Shown piece by piece: positions 7,562 through 15,517 of a stretch of DNA of 46,293 nt. The notes under the pieces were generated by a model. The model ran no database searches and was not told the DNA's origin. It saw only the letters and a program-made list of their open reading frames with translations. A program made the position numbers and the translations under genes. How positions within the stretch are numbered: position 1 is the stretch's first letter; every line of letters begins with the position of its first letter. Origin of the DNA: a virus; the IMG/VR virus record IMGVR_UViG_3300008108_000304, positions 1-46,293 of that record; one strand, given 5' to 3'.

Positions 7562-7809
7562 TAATCTTCGTCCTCGTCAAAGTCCCAGTTGTCTTCTTCG
7601 TCAAGACTTTCTTCTGTGTCTTGATCAAGGTAATACTCAATGGCTGTATCTAGAGATTCGTCAAAGCCTACTGCTGACTCAAGTACTTTATCACTTATTC
7701 CGTGGTCTGCTAGCAGGTCTACATATCGTTCTGCTAGTGCCTCGTGAGTTTTTCTATCAGCATATTCTTTAAACAACATCCAAATATCAGCAATTTGATT
7801 CTCATTCAT
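7561..7809 (-). CDS. Small acidic protein between uvsX and uvsY
   Basis: 82 residues. Two predicted helices (IADIWMLFKEYADRKTHE, TAIEYYLDQ) are followed by a very acidic tail (DEEDNWDFDEDED). It overlaps the uvsX stop by eight bases and the uvsY start by one, so it is translationally coupled. I recall the same small acidic gene beside uvsX in cyanophages. An acidic tail next to gp32, UvsX and UvsY could mimic DNA or bind one of these basic-patch proteins; that is inference. Confidence 0.75.
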   Translation of the reverse strand: MNENQIADIWMLFKEYADRKTHEALAERYVDLLADHGISDKVLESAVGFDESLDTAIEYYLDQDTEESLDEEDNWDFDEDED

Positions 7810-8872
7810 GATTTAAGATTTCTCCAGTTTCAAGATCGATGTTAGATTTTACATTAGGATTGTTAGCAAAGTCAACCATGACATTGTCAAGACATCCTTC
7901 CTCGTTGCGTTCCCATTCTTTACGGTAAAGCTTAATTTCACTACCATCGGATCCAACATATTTAAGTCTGTTGCCATCTTTTTGGAGGAATGATTTTGCT
8001 TCGAACAAATCAACAAGACCGCTATAGGGGTTCATGCCTTGCTCGTATGGAATTTTAATTTGTAGTGTTTCAAAAGGTTTAGCATAGCGTGTTTTCATAA
8101 TTTTACATGAAGCACGAATACCTTTTACTTCTGAAATCTTGTTGCCATCTTCATCTTCTTTCAACTTTAGCTTCTTCATGGCAACCACAATAGAACTTGC
8201 GTAAACGAAGCCTTGGCCGCCTGAGATTTTATCGTCTGGATCGAACATATCTTGGCTAGCGTATGTGTGATTTGTACAAACCATTCCAACATTATAACTC
8301 CCAAACATGTTTACACAGTTACGGACAAGACTAGTCAATGCTTTAGGCTTACGACCCATGTCACCTTTCATATCACCTGCCTCAAACTGATTAATATCAG
8401 TAGGAGTGAGCAACATACCAAGGCTATCAATGACAAATAAAACTTTTGGACGTTCTGCCATTGCCTTATATTCTTTCATGAACTCTGAAATGGTCTTTGC
8501 CACGTCATCAATCATGGCCATGTTTAACTTAAGAAGTTTTTCTTCTGAAGTATCTACACCTAATGCTTCAAGCCATGCTTGGTCTAGTGCATTTTCACTG
8601 TCAATTAAGACAACATAGATGCCTTGTTCCTGTGCGTGTTTGATAAGGTTGCCAGAGCAGATATAACTCTTGCCTGCGCCGGATTCTCCCGCAAATACAG
8701 TGACCTTGCCCAAGGGAATCCCCTTGTTAAAGTCAGAACTAATCAAATAGTTTAGAGCAAAGTTACCAGTTGAAACCCAGTCAGTAGGATCATTGAATCC
8801 TACACCTAACCCGTCAATGCTCTTGGTTAGGGTTTTACGAAATTTTGATAAGTCAAATGCTTTAGTGGCCAT
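7802..8872 (-). CDS. uvsX: UvsX, RecA-like recombinase
   Basis: 356 residues from ATG 8872 (MATKAFDLSKF); a GTG ten codons earlier overlaps the upstream gene and is less likely. RecA core: Walker A GESGAGKS (residues 62-69), catalytic glutamate region VLIDSENAL, Walker B VLFVIDS (144-150), the L2-type segment NHTYASQDMF and KISGGQGFVYASS. UvsX forms ATP-dependent filaments on gp32-coated single-stranded DNA and performs strand exchange for recombination-dependent replication. T4 UvsX is about 390 residues, so this is slightly short. The gap to the upstream 63-residue gene is only two bases. The operon order gp32, small protein, uvsX, small protein, uvsY fits marine T4-like phages. Confidence 0.95.
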   Translation of the reverse strand: MATKAFDLSKFRKTLTKSIDGLGVGFNDPTDWVSTGNFALNYLISSDFNKGIPLGKVTVFAGESGAGKSYICSGNLIKHAQEQGIYVVLIDSENALDQAWLEALGVDTSEEKLLKLNMAMIDDVAKTISEFMKEYKAMAERPKVLFVIDSLGMLLTPTDINQFEAGDMKGDMGRKPKALTSLVRNCVNMFGSYNVGMVCTNHTYASQDMFDPDDKISGGQGFVYASSIVVAMKKLKLKEDEDGNKISEVKGIRASCKIMKTRYAKPFETLQIKIPYEQGMNPYSGLVDLFEAKSFLQKDGNRLKYVGSDGSEIKLYRKEWERNEEGCLDNVMVDFANNPNVKSNIDLETGEILNHE

Positions 8873-8874
8873 AA

Positions 8875-9066
8875 TTATTGATCCAATGGTAATGTGTTCC
8901 ACTCTTTAACTAGAGTGAGTACGTCTTCTTCTGTGTTACACAGAGTTTTTGTATTAGACCAATCTTCTTTTTTATTTCGGCCACCAATTTCTACCATCCA
9001 ACCATTGTCATAACGATTAATAGTAATTGATTCATTTACTTTTGCTAATTTTGCCAATTTACTCAT
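8875..9066 (-). CDS. Small conserved protein between gp32 and uvsX
   Basis: 63 residues, basic N-terminus (MSKLAKLAKVNESITINRY), central strands with WMVEIGGRN and a helical end (EEDVLTLVKEW). The ATG follows AGGAGA at good spacing, the clearest ribosome site in this operon, so it may also raise uvsX translation two bases downstream. I recall similar proteins at this place in marine T4-like phages. Function unknown. Confidence 0.75.
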   Translation of the reverse strand: MSKLAKLAKVNESITINRYDNGWMVEIGGRNKKEDWSNTKTLCNTEEDVLTLVKEWNTLPLDQ

Positions 9067-9133
9067 ATTATTCTCCTAAAAGGTGTGAGAACTCGGGCGT
9101 AAGAACTATGTCTCAGAGGCCCAAGCCGTATTT

Positions 9134-10108
9134 TTATTGCTTGTTACGATTGCGAATCATCGCAAGAATGTCTTGTGCGCTACCACTAGGAGTAGTTTTT
9201 GATTCAGCAACAGGAGCAGATGCGCTCTTTGCAACAGGAGCAGGTTCGTCATCAAACTCGTCTGCAACTGGAGCAGGAGCTGCCTTGCGTGTAGTGTTAG
9301 GATCACCAGTCGCTTGGCTCATACCTGCTGGTTTGAAGTATTGACCCCAACGTTCCATATCATATGGCTCGCCGTCAACTGATGCTTCAAACATTTCCTT
9401 AATGACTTTAACTTCAACATCACTAGGCTTCTTGGGTAAGAAGTCTTTGAGGCTATAAAGTCCGTGAGTAGCAACTGCTGCCTGCTCTTCGTCATTTAAC
9501 GGACGCTCACGACGGCTCCACTTTGATGTAGAGTAGTCAGCATATCCACCTTTGCTGGTTTTGATCAATTTAAAATCAACACCATGTACAGTATCAGTTG
9601 GGAGATTGTCCATTTCTGGGTCAAGCAATGCACCGCGGATCAATTGGAAGATCTGTGGGCCGATAATGAATCGACGAATTGGATTTTCTGCTTTGTTGTC
9701 TTCTTTAAGACCGTCTTCTACGACAAAACCTTGGAAAATGTACGAACGCTTTTTCCAATATTTACGACCCATGTCCTCAAGATTAGGATCTTTAAACCAG
9801 CCACGAACTTCTGATAAGATTGGGCAAGTTTCGCCGTACATCTCAACGCAGGGAACGTTGACAATGATTTGCTTTGAATCGGTTTCACCTTTGACTCCAG
9901 CAAACGGCAATTTGATCATTGCACGTTCTACCCAGAAAAATGTGTTATCAGTGTTACCATCGGGTAAAAAGCGGACTACTGCTTCTTGACCTTCTTTGAG
10001 ATTCCAGAACGGGTAAATTGAATTGTCACCGCCTGAACGTTGATTGTTGTCGGAACCACGTAGTTCCTGTTCTTTGAGCTTTGCTCGGATTTCTGCTAAA
10101 GATGCCAT
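9134..10108 (-). CDS. 32: Single-stranded DNA-binding protein gp32
   Basis: 324 residues (T4 gp32 301). The basic N-terminal cooperativity segment (LAEIRAKLKEQE) is followed by an OB-fold core with aromatic and basic residues (YPFWNLKEGQEAVVRFLP, RKYWKKRSYIFQGF, GYADYSTSKWSRRER). A Pro/Ala/Glu-rich linker from about residue 255 ends in a short helix (QDILAMIRNRN) that replaces T4's acidic tail. Only two cysteines are present (87 and 95), against the H-C-C-C zinc site of T4 gp32. It coats replication and recombination intermediates and binds UvsY, helicase and polymerase partners through its tail. ATG 10108 has AGGAGA eight bases upstream and its own promoter at 10161-10188. Confidence 0.92.
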   Translation of the reverse strand: MASLAEIRAKLKEQELRGSDNNQRSGGDNSIYPFWNLKEGQEAVVRFLPDGNTDNTFFWVERAMIKLPFAGVKGETDSKQIIVNVPCVEMYGETCPILSEVRGWFKDPNLEDMGRKYWKKRSYIFQGFVVEDGLKEDNKAENPIRRFIIGPQIFQLIRGALLDPEMDNLPTDTVHGVDFKLIKTSKGGYADYSTSKWSRRERPLNDEEQAAVATHGLYSLKDFLPKKPSDVEVKVIKEMFEASVDGEPYDMERWGQYFKPAGMSQATGDPNTTRKAAPAPVADEFDDEPAPVAKSASAPVAESKTTPSGSAQDILAMIRNRNKQ

Positions 10109-10160
10109 AATTATTTCTCCTATTAATAGCCTTTGTTTTGCATTTCTGCGATTTTATTTG

Positions 10161-10188
10161 CCTATAATTTACTTTACACCATTGTAAA
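10161..10188 (-). promoter_or_regulatory. Sigma70-like promoter for gp32 operon
   Basis: Minus strand: TTTACA (10188-10183), a 16-base spacer, TATAGG (10166-10161), about 50 bases before the gp32 ATG with an AGGAGA ribosome site. It follows directly on the terminator at 10185-10224. The minus-10 match is moderate. Confidence 0.5.
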
Positions 10189-10224
10189 ATAAAAAAGCGC
10201 ATACATGTTATTGTATACGCTTTT
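10185..10224 (-). terminator. Rho-independent terminator after the 600-residue gene
   Basis: Minus strand: a 12-base-pair stem (AAAGCGTATACA with TGTATGCGCTTT, one G-T wobble; arms at 10212-10223 and 10194-10205), a six-base loop and a T-rich run. It should stop late transcripts from reading into gp32. Confidence 0.75.
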
Positions 10225-10232
10225 ATTTATTA

Positions 10233-10252
10233 AAGCAAGAGAAATCTTGCTT
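10233..10252 (-). terminator. Second hairpin, tandem with the terminator at 10185
   Basis: Perfect 8-base-pair stem (AAGCAAGA with TCTTGCTT) and a four-base loop, between the end of the 600-residue gene and the main terminator. No strong T-run of its own; it may aid termination or protect the 3' end of the transcript. Confidence 0.5.
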
Positions 10253-10275
10253 AAAAGTGATTTATTTTAGCCGTT

Positions 10276-12078
10276 TTATCTCATTCCGGCTAATTTTTTC
10301 ATTCTTGTCATTTCGCCAATAGTCTGTAATTTAGCAATTACCTTTTCGGCAATTGGACCTGCACTATCGCCAAATTTCTTTTCGCAGGCAATTTTAACAC
10401 CTTCTTCTCCTTTTGGAAAAGTGCCTTCTTCTGCATTGTACATACTCTTAACAAATTCAATTAACTCATCAGATTTGTTTCCAAATACATCTTCAATCTT
10501 CATACCTGCCTTGGTAATAGCTTCGCCTAGTGTCATTTCTTTACCAGCAATGCGAATAATAGTTTCTGCTGTTGCACCAGCCTTCTTTGCCTTTTTAATA
10601 GCATCGGCCATTCCCTTTTTAGCCAAATGACGGGCTTTATGTTTAATAGTATTTCCAAACTGATCTTTATTATCGCTTGATTTTTTGTAAGGACCATCAA
10701 ACGGAGGATCTTCTTTTTCTTCTGCAACTGGAGGTGTTGCTGGTGGTGTTGGTTCAGCAGCAGGGGCAGCAGGTGCTTCTGGAGCTGGGGCAGCAGTTGG
10801 TTCAGCAGGTGCTTCTGGTTCAGCCGGCATTTCGGGCTCAGTGGGTGTTTCTTCAAAATTAAGTTTGCTTAACACATCTGTGCCGTTTTCTTTGTCTTTT
10901 ATTTCCACATAATCTTTAAGTATGTCTCGTACGTCTTGGTCTGGATTAATGTCTGCTAGTTCTTTTAGCACATCCATTAGATCATCGTCTTCAATAATTC
11001 CTGATAAGCTCTCAATGGCATTATTTCCATCTGTGCCAACAGGAAAAGGTTGTGATACTAATTGATTAAGTTTTTCAATAGCTTGATCTTGCTTCTCTTG
11101 ATCATCACTGAATATGTCTGACGAACCCTCTACAATGCTGTTAAGGTATGATTCAAACTCGTTAAATTCTTTAACTTCTTTATGAGCGTTTTTATCTTCG
11201 TCTTCGTCTTCTTCGTCAATTAAATCTTCAATAGTTAAATTTTTAACTGGAACATCGCTTTCATCTATTAGTTTAAAAATATAAGGGAATACATTTTTAA
11301 GTTCTTCGTTGAATGTACGGATAGTCAAACGATCAATCCAATCATTCATAATTTCTTCAGGTATTTCTTTTGCAGATGTCTCTTCAAAATTTTCTGCAAA
11401 TTGTTCGTAGTGATTAACATTTTGTAGACTAAAGATTTCTTTTTTAACTTGATCAATGCGCTCTAGAACTTTAAAATTTACTGAACTCATTGCTTCGCTG
11501 ACCATTGGATTACGTTCAACATAACCTTTAAACATACGTAGTTTGCCAAGTTCTTCACTTAAACTAGTAATGTGTTGACCCATTGAGTCATAAGGTGTTC
11601 CGCCATGACAGATATGTTGAGCTAATGCTCTAGCACCATTTAAATGTTTGAAAGGATATTTAAATCTTTCACCTTGTGCATTTTCAATATAGATGCTTTC
11701 TATTCGCTGTGTTCTACCAGCAGGATTTTCTAAATTAATAGGGGCACTGTGTTTTACAATAATTTTTGATTCGCCAAACTGTTGAAAACTAGTTTTGCTT
11801 GTGCCATATAGTTTGCTTTCGGTCATGTTGCCGTCTCCGGATTTTTTGGATAAAAAGTCGTAATCTTTATCTCCGTCCTCGTCTTCATCTTTTTCTGCAA
11901 GATGGATTGTAATTCTTCCTAAATTTTGTCCATCAATTGCGTAGTCAAAATCAAAGAATCTAGCTTCTGATGGTTTGCCTGTGGTTTCGCTTTCTTTGTC
12001 CTTAAGGCTTATCTCTGGAAAAGAAGTACGAATTTTAGCAAATAGCTCTTTAGCAATTAAATTTAGATTTTTATTCAT
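10276..12078 (-). CDS. Large conserved protein downstream of terminase, unknown function
   Basis: 600 residues from ATG 12078. A GTG five codons earlier lies inside the late promoter box and overlaps the gp17 stop, so it is unlikely. The N-terminal 200 residues form a folded-looking domain (FFDFDYAIDGQNLGRITIHL, ARALAQHICHGG). An acidic helical middle follows (DLIDEEDEDEDKN), then a Pro/Ala/Glu-rich linker (coded near 10720-10850) and a basic C-terminal domain that ends in MTRMKKLAGMR. Short basic LAG-type tails occur in other head-region proteins of marine T4-like phages as I recall them. The late promoter box GATAAATA (12084-12091) five bases before the ATG shows late expression. A virion or packaging role is likely by context only. 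Confidence 0.72.
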   Translation of the reverse strand: MNKNLNLIAKELFAKIRTSFPEISLKDKESETTGKPSEARFFDFDYAIDGQNLGRITIHLAEKDEDEDGDKDYDFLSKKSGDGNMTESKLYGTSKTSFQQFGESKIIVKHSAPINLENPAGRTQRIESIYIENAQGERFKYPFKHLNGARALAQHICHGGTPYDSMGQHITSLSEELGKLRMFKGYVERNPMVSEAMSSVNFKVLERIDQVKKEIFSLQNVNHYEQFAENFEETSAKEIPEEIMNDWIDRLTIRTFNEELKNVFPYIFKLIDESDVPVKNLTIEDLIDEEDEDEDKNAHKEVKEFNEFESYLNSIVEGSSDIFSDDQEKQDQAIEKLNQLVSQPFPVGTDGNNAIESLSGIIEDDDLMDVLKELADINPDQDVRDILKDYVEIKDKENGTDVLSKLNFEETPTEPEMPAEPEAPAEPTAAPAPEAPAAPAAEPTPPATPPVAEEKEDPPFDGPYKKSSDNKDQFGNTIKHKARHLAKKGMADAIKKAKKAGATAETIIRIAGKEMTLGEAITKAGMKIEDVFGNKSDELIEFVKSMYNAEEGTFPKGEEGVKIACEKKFGDSAGPIAEKVIAKLQTIGEMTRMKKLAGMR

Positions 12079-12083
12079 ATTCG

Positions 12084-12091
12084 TATTTATC
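12084..12091 (-). promoter_or_regulatory. Late promoter box GATAAATA, leaderless spacing
   Basis: GATAAATA on the minus strand, overlapping the gp17 stop codon and exactly five bases before ATG 12078. T4 late boxes span about -13 to -6, so transcription should start at the A of the ATG. No Shine-Dalgarno precedes this start. Confidence 0.6.
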
Positions 12092-13682
12092 ACATGTTTG
12101 TGGAAATAAAAATTGGCATTGGCATGTCAATGTCGTCATCGCTGACAAGATCACTGCTGTTAATAGTGGCATAAACCCGCTGATCCCAATCTCCTAGTAC
12201 TTGACTCATTCTAACTAACAATAAACATGCACTTACTAGATCGTCTTGTTCATCATTTTTAGCTTTAAAACTTACTCCATGTGCAATAAAAGTTTTAAGC
12301 TCTGAAATCAACGGCCTACTGTAAATAGCCATCTTATTAGTTTCTATTAGATGTTTTAATCTAGCAGCAGCAGCAATTTTTGACCCGTGCGTAGTGTTAA
12401 ATCCTTTGCGGAACTTACGCACATGGCCTTTTCTTACAGGTTCGCTAACAAATAGTCCTGGAAAGTTTTCTTCTCCAATATCTTTTATGCAGACTAATCC
12501 TGCTTCACCAACTGTGTTATTTTCTATAGTCCAATAGATGCTGTTAGGATTATCGTCGCCCATGAAATCATTAATGTATCTTAATATTTCTCGTAATATT
12601 TTAATCTGCCCTTGTATAGGCGTAAGATTGTGTTGCCACTCTGCTACTTGAGTAAAGCTAGGTAATTCAAACACTTCTATAGCAGCATTGTTGCCTCCTG
12701 TACCTAAACTAGGATCTAATGTAATAGCATAGATACTTTCTTTGTTTAATTTTTTATACCAGCGTGTCTGACCTACACGTTGAATTGGCTCCATACCTTC
12801 TAGTTCTGATAGTTTAATGCTGTTAACTAGTGTTTCGTCGTAGATTAAGAATTCACAGTTATATTCTCGACGGAATCGTTCTTCACCAATACGGCCTCGT
12901 TCAGCAGTTTCCCAGGCAGAATCTCTATCTGGATGCTCGCTCCATTTACAGGTAAAAGGAAAAAATCCATTTATACCTACTTCTTGTTCATTGCCAAATT
13001 CGTCAAACTTCTTGTTGGCTTCTTTCCATATAATAGCAAACGTGTCTTCGTCACTGTTAGGTGTTGACGTGATAATTGCTTTACCGCCTGTGGCTAGTGT
13101 AGGTGATATGGATGTCCAGAATTCATCAGCGATATTGGGGGGAACAAATGCAAACTCATCACAGTATAGTAAGGAGATAGACATACCGCGGCCTGTATTG
13201 CCAGTAGTAGTTGTAGAGACAATGCGTGATCCGTTATCAAATTCAATACTCCCTTTGTTATAGTTAACTACACCGCAGCGTATATGATCAGGACATAGTT
13301 CATATGCATATCTTATACGTTGCATAATTTCCTGCGAACCTGTGTATTTGTGTGCAGAAATTAAAATTGTTTGATCGGGATGAAACATAGCATACCATAA
13401 AAGATATCCTGCGGCACAGGTAGTTTTGCCCATTTGTCGAGGTAACATGTTGATGTTAAATCGATGTCCATGGTATGCGTCTAATAATCTAGTTTGGAAC
13501 TCAAAAGGTTCAAACAGCAATTTACCTTTTACAGGATGCTGTATATAAAAAAACTTTTGGCAGAAATAATGATATCCGTCTTCAAGACTACAGGCCAGCA
13601 GATCTTCAATTTGCTGCTCTGTAAATGATTCTTTGGTGTGAGCCTTTTTAGTTAAGACTCCATCTAATGATTTTGATGGCAT
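12090..13682 (-). CDS. 17: Terminase large subunit gp17 (packaging ATPase and nuclease)
   Basis: 530 residues (T4 gp17 610). ATPase: LPRQMGKTT (80-88, Walker A of the terminase kind), LLYCDEFAFV with D175-E176 (Walker B and catalytic Glu), STPNS (206-210, coupling motif). RNase-H-like nuclease: ITLDPSLG (D323), WTIENN (E387) and EQDDLVSA (D480/D481), the three acidic metal ligands. The protein pumps DNA into the prohead and cuts the concatemer, working with gp16 and the portal. It starts at ATG 13682 after the terminator at 13695-13723. The box TGTAAATA (13688-13695) ends five bases before the ATG and no ribosome site is seen, so its message may be leaderless. Confidence 0.96.
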   Translation of the reverse strand: MPSKSLDGVLTKKAHTKESFTEQQIEDLLACSLEDGYHYFCQKFFYIQHPVKGKLLFEPFEFQTRLLDAYHGHRFNINMLPRQMGKTTCAAGYLLWYAMFHPDQTILISAHKYTGSQEIMQRIRYAYELCPDHIRCGVVNYNKGSIEFDNGSRIVSTTTTGNTGRGMSISLLYCDEFAFVPPNIADEFWTSISPTLATGGKAIITSTPNSDEDTFAIIWKEANKKFDEFGNEQEVGINGFFPFTCKWSEHPDRDSAWETAERGRIGEERFRREYNCEFLIYDETLVNSIKLSELEGMEPIQRVGQTRWYKKLNKESIYAITLDPSLGTGGNNAAIEVFELPSFTQVAEWQHNLTPIQGQIKILREILRYINDFMGDDNPNSIYWTIENNTVGEAGLVCIKDIGEENFPGLFVSEPVRKGHVRKFRKGFNTTHGSKIAAAARLKHLIETNKMAIYSRPLISELKTFIAHGVSFKAKNDEQDDLVSACLLLVRMSQVLGDWDQRVYATINSSDLVSDDDIDMPMPIFISTNM

Positions 13683-13687
13683 ACGAT

Positions 13688-13695
13688 TATTTACA
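13688..13695 (-). promoter_or_regulatory. Late promoter box TGTAAATA before gp17, leaderless spacing
   Basis: TGTAAATA on the minus strand (core TAAATA conserved) with five bases to ATG 13682 and no Shine-Dalgarno. It lies directly behind the terminator hairpin of the upstream gene. Confidence 0.5.
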
Positions 13696-13723
13696 ACAAA
13701 AAAGCGGGCAAATGCCCGCTTTT
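13695..13723 (-). terminator. Rho-independent terminator upstream of gp17
   Basis: Nine-base-pair GC-rich stem (AAAGCGGGC at 13701-13709, GCCCGCTTT at 13714-13722), four-base loop and a TTTTTT run on the minus strand. It ends transcripts from the 212-residue gene, so gp17 needs its own promoter. Confidence 0.85.
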
Positions 13724-13739
13724 GAAATTATAAAACTGA

Positions 13740-14378
13740 TCAACGAGATTTAACTTCGTTGTATAAGTTTGACAGGCGATTTACAAGACTTTCCATTGCT
13801 GGAACACCTCTAGGCGCATATCCGTCATAACGATCGCCTTGATTGCCTCTGCTAGCGTTGCCGTGTAGGTCGTCGCCGGTGCCTGTAACTGCGCCGGTAT
13901 CTGCATACATTTCATCTGGGCTGTTGGCAAATTCTTCTTGTCCAATTATTTTTTGTTTGTCGCCACCTATGCTTGGAGGCTGCATTTTTTTAATAAGGAT
14001 TGCAGGATCTTGCATACCGTCATCGCTGCCAGCATCACCGCCATCTTCAATATTTTTTAAGATATCCATTAGATTTTTAATGCCGCCTGCACCGCTAGCG
14101 TTCATACTAACATTTGCACTAATGCTGTCTGCTTGAGGAGGTGTTGGACTTCTCATACCCATCATACCACCTGGCATGTTTGCCATTCCTGGCATGCCGC
14201 ACTCATCTACGTCGCCTTCTTCTTTAACTTTAAACTCTTGTCCGTCAACTTCAAATTCATCTTTGCCCGCATCTCTAGCAGCATCTAATGCACCGCTGAA
14301 AGCATTGCCTTCATTAGGCTCTTCGATGACTTGCTGATCTAATTCAGCCATTCTTTGTATTAATTCTTGGAAATTCAT
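13740..14378 (-). CDS. Gly/Met-rich conserved protein in the packaging cluster, unknown function
   Basis: 212 residues, low complexity in the middle (GMPGMANMPGGMMGMRSP) with an Asp/Gly-rich centre, helical at both ends (MNFQELIQRMAELDQQVIE and ESLVNRLSNLYNEV). It looks largely disordered. AAGGA precedes the ATG. It is the last gene before a strong terminator, after gp16 and the 205-residue gene. Proteins of this composition are seen near the terminase in marine T4-like phages. A scaffold-like or head-internal role would fit, but nothing in the sequence proves it. Confidence 0.65.
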   Translation of the reverse strand: MNFQELIQRMAELDQQVIEEPNEGNAFSGALDAARDAGKDEFEVDGQEFKVKEEGDVDECGMPGMANMPGGMMGMRSPTPPQADSISANVSMNASGAGGIKNLMDILKNIEDGGDAGSDDGMQDPAILIKKMQPPSIGGDKQKIIGQEEFANSPDEMYADTGAVTGTGDDLHGNASRGNQGDRYDGYAPRGVPAMESLVNRLSNLYNEVKSR

Positions 14379-14379
14379 A

Positions 14380-14997
14380 TTATCGTCCTTTTCTTGGGTC
14401 TGGGTTTCCTGATAGACCCTTGAGCAAACTGTGGGCAGGGCCAGCTTTGGTCATTTCAGTTGCTTTTTCTTTGTGCAATGATTTGGCCAGTAATTTTTCG
14501 TTCACGCCTTTAAATTGTGTAGGTTGACTTTCTTTTCTTTGCTTTGCTAAATCTTTTAAGAAATTACTGATGTATTTTTCGCCTACTAAATTTTGATTAT
14601 TCTCTTTAGGGTAGTCTTGAGTTAAAATAGATTTAGCATCGTCTGCTTCTGTTTCAACAGCCATGTTTGCTTCTTCAATAGGAGTTCTTACACGAATGCA
14701 AGATCTACTTAATCCTGTAGAGCTAGCTAACAGTTCTGCTAATACTGCACTGGTAGTAGGATAATCTAACTCGGTCTCAAATACTGTCATTGCTGCATTT
14801 TTTATTTCTGGAAAATCAAGTAGAGTTGCTTGTATTGGAGTGCTTTTACCTTTGGTAAATTTACTTACTTGGTATTTTTGTAATGCGGCTTCCATAACAT
14901 CTTCGCAATGCTCGGGAAGATCTCCTGCAACTTTTATTTTAAAGACGTATTTTTTAGCGTCTTGATTTTCTTTAAGGTAGTGACTGAATAGTTTCAT
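14380..14997 (-). CDS. Conserved protein beside terminase small subunit, unknown function
   Basis: 205 residues. The N-terminal 100 residues look like a small alpha/beta domain (KKYVFKIKVAGDLPEHCEDV, LDYPTTSAVLAELLASSTG, CIRVRTPIEEAN). The C-terminal half is charged and probably extended, ending in a basic tail (PDPRKGR). ATG 14997 has AGGA eight bases upstream and a late box AATAAATA at 15017-15024 inside the gp16 gene. One base separates its stop from the next gene. I recall homologues next to gp16 in related phages, all unnamed. Confidence 0.68.
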   Translation of the reverse strand: MKLFSHYLKENQDAKKYVFKIKVAGDLPEHCEDVMEAALQKYQVSKFTKGKSTPIQATLLDFPEIKNAAMTVFETELDYPTTSAVLAELLASSTGLSRSCIRVRTPIEEANMAVETEADDAKSILTQDYPKENNQNLVGEKYISNFLKDLAKQRKESQPTQFKGVNEKLLAKSLHKEKATEMTKAGPAHSLLKGLSGNPDPRKGR

Positions 14998-15015
14998 GGC
15001 TTAAATCCTAATGTA

Positions 15016-15504
15016 TTATTTATTCATATTTTTAAGTTTTTCAATTAGGCTGTTGCGATCACTAATAATCACACCCTCACCATGTACAGTAAGAGTTTCA
15101 TCGCCGGCTTTTTGATCTAACTGTTGTTTCTTAAGTTGAAGTTCGATCATCTTAAGTTTTTTATCTAATTTTGCTGACTTTGCATCAATTGCATTTTTAA
15201 GCATAGTTCCCGCAACTTCAAATATGCGGCCGCTGTATCTAGCTTCTACATTCATACCTAGATCCATAAGGTCATCATAGGCATCTGTGGCCCGCTGTGC
15301 TAGAGCATCAAGTTCTCCGTCAGCAATATCTCCAAGTCCTTTGACCTGCGGAAGGGCTGCTGATATTTTATCGAATTCTGATAGGTCCCGTAACAAAGGC
15401 TGTGCCTGTTCAGCTACTGCGTTTCTTTCAGCAACTTTTTCCGCATCCTTAACCATTTTCTTGTTTTCGGGCAAATTGAGCAATTCTTCTAGTTTTTTAG
15501 TCAT
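15016..15504 (-). CDS. 16: Terminase small subunit gp16
   Basis: 162 residues (T4 gp16 164). Central DAYDDLMDLGMNVEARYSGRIFEVAG followed by long helices (AKLDKKLKMIELQLKKQQLDQK) fits the coiled-coil oligomerisation core of gp16, which is preceded by the conserved D-(Y/D)-x-x-x-R pattern. gp16 forms rings that recognise the concatemer and stimulate gp17 ATPase. It lies between gp4 and gp17 as expected for a packaging module. GATAAGTA (15510-15517) stands five bases before the ATG with no close Shine-Dalgarno, suggesting a leaderless late start. Confidence 0.75.
   Translation of the reverse strand: MTKKLEELLNLPENKKMVKDAEKVAERNAVAEQAQPLLRDLSEFDKISAALPQVKGLGDIADGELDALAQRATDAYDDLMDLGMNVEARYSGRIFEVAGTMLKNAIDAKSAKLDKKLKMIELQLKKQQLDQKAGDETLTVHGEGVIISDRNSLIEKLKNMNK
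15017..15024 (-). promoter_or_regulatory. Late promoter box AATAAATA inside gp16, for the 205-residue gene
   Basis: AATAAATA on the minus strand, 19 bases before ATG 14997, with AGGA between. This is a conventional late promoter with a short leader, in contrast to the leaderless ones. Confidence 0.45.
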
Positions 15505-15509
15505 ACAAA

Positions 15510-15517
15510 TACTTATC
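15510..15517 (-). promoter_or_regulatory. Late-type box GATAAGTA before gp16
   Basis: GATAAGTA on the minus strand, one mismatch from the GATAAATA used elsewhere in the window, again exactly five bases before the ATG (15504). Confidence 0.4.

Noticed and set aside
7802-8902. UvsX start at GTG 8902
   Set aside because: It would overlap the upstream gene by 28 bases and adds a segment unlike UvsX; ATG 8872 starts a typical N-terminus.
9067-9133. Possible hairpin (GGGCC...CGCCC) between gp32 and the 63-residue gene
   Set aside because: The stem is short and interrupted and has no T-run; it is not supported as a terminator.
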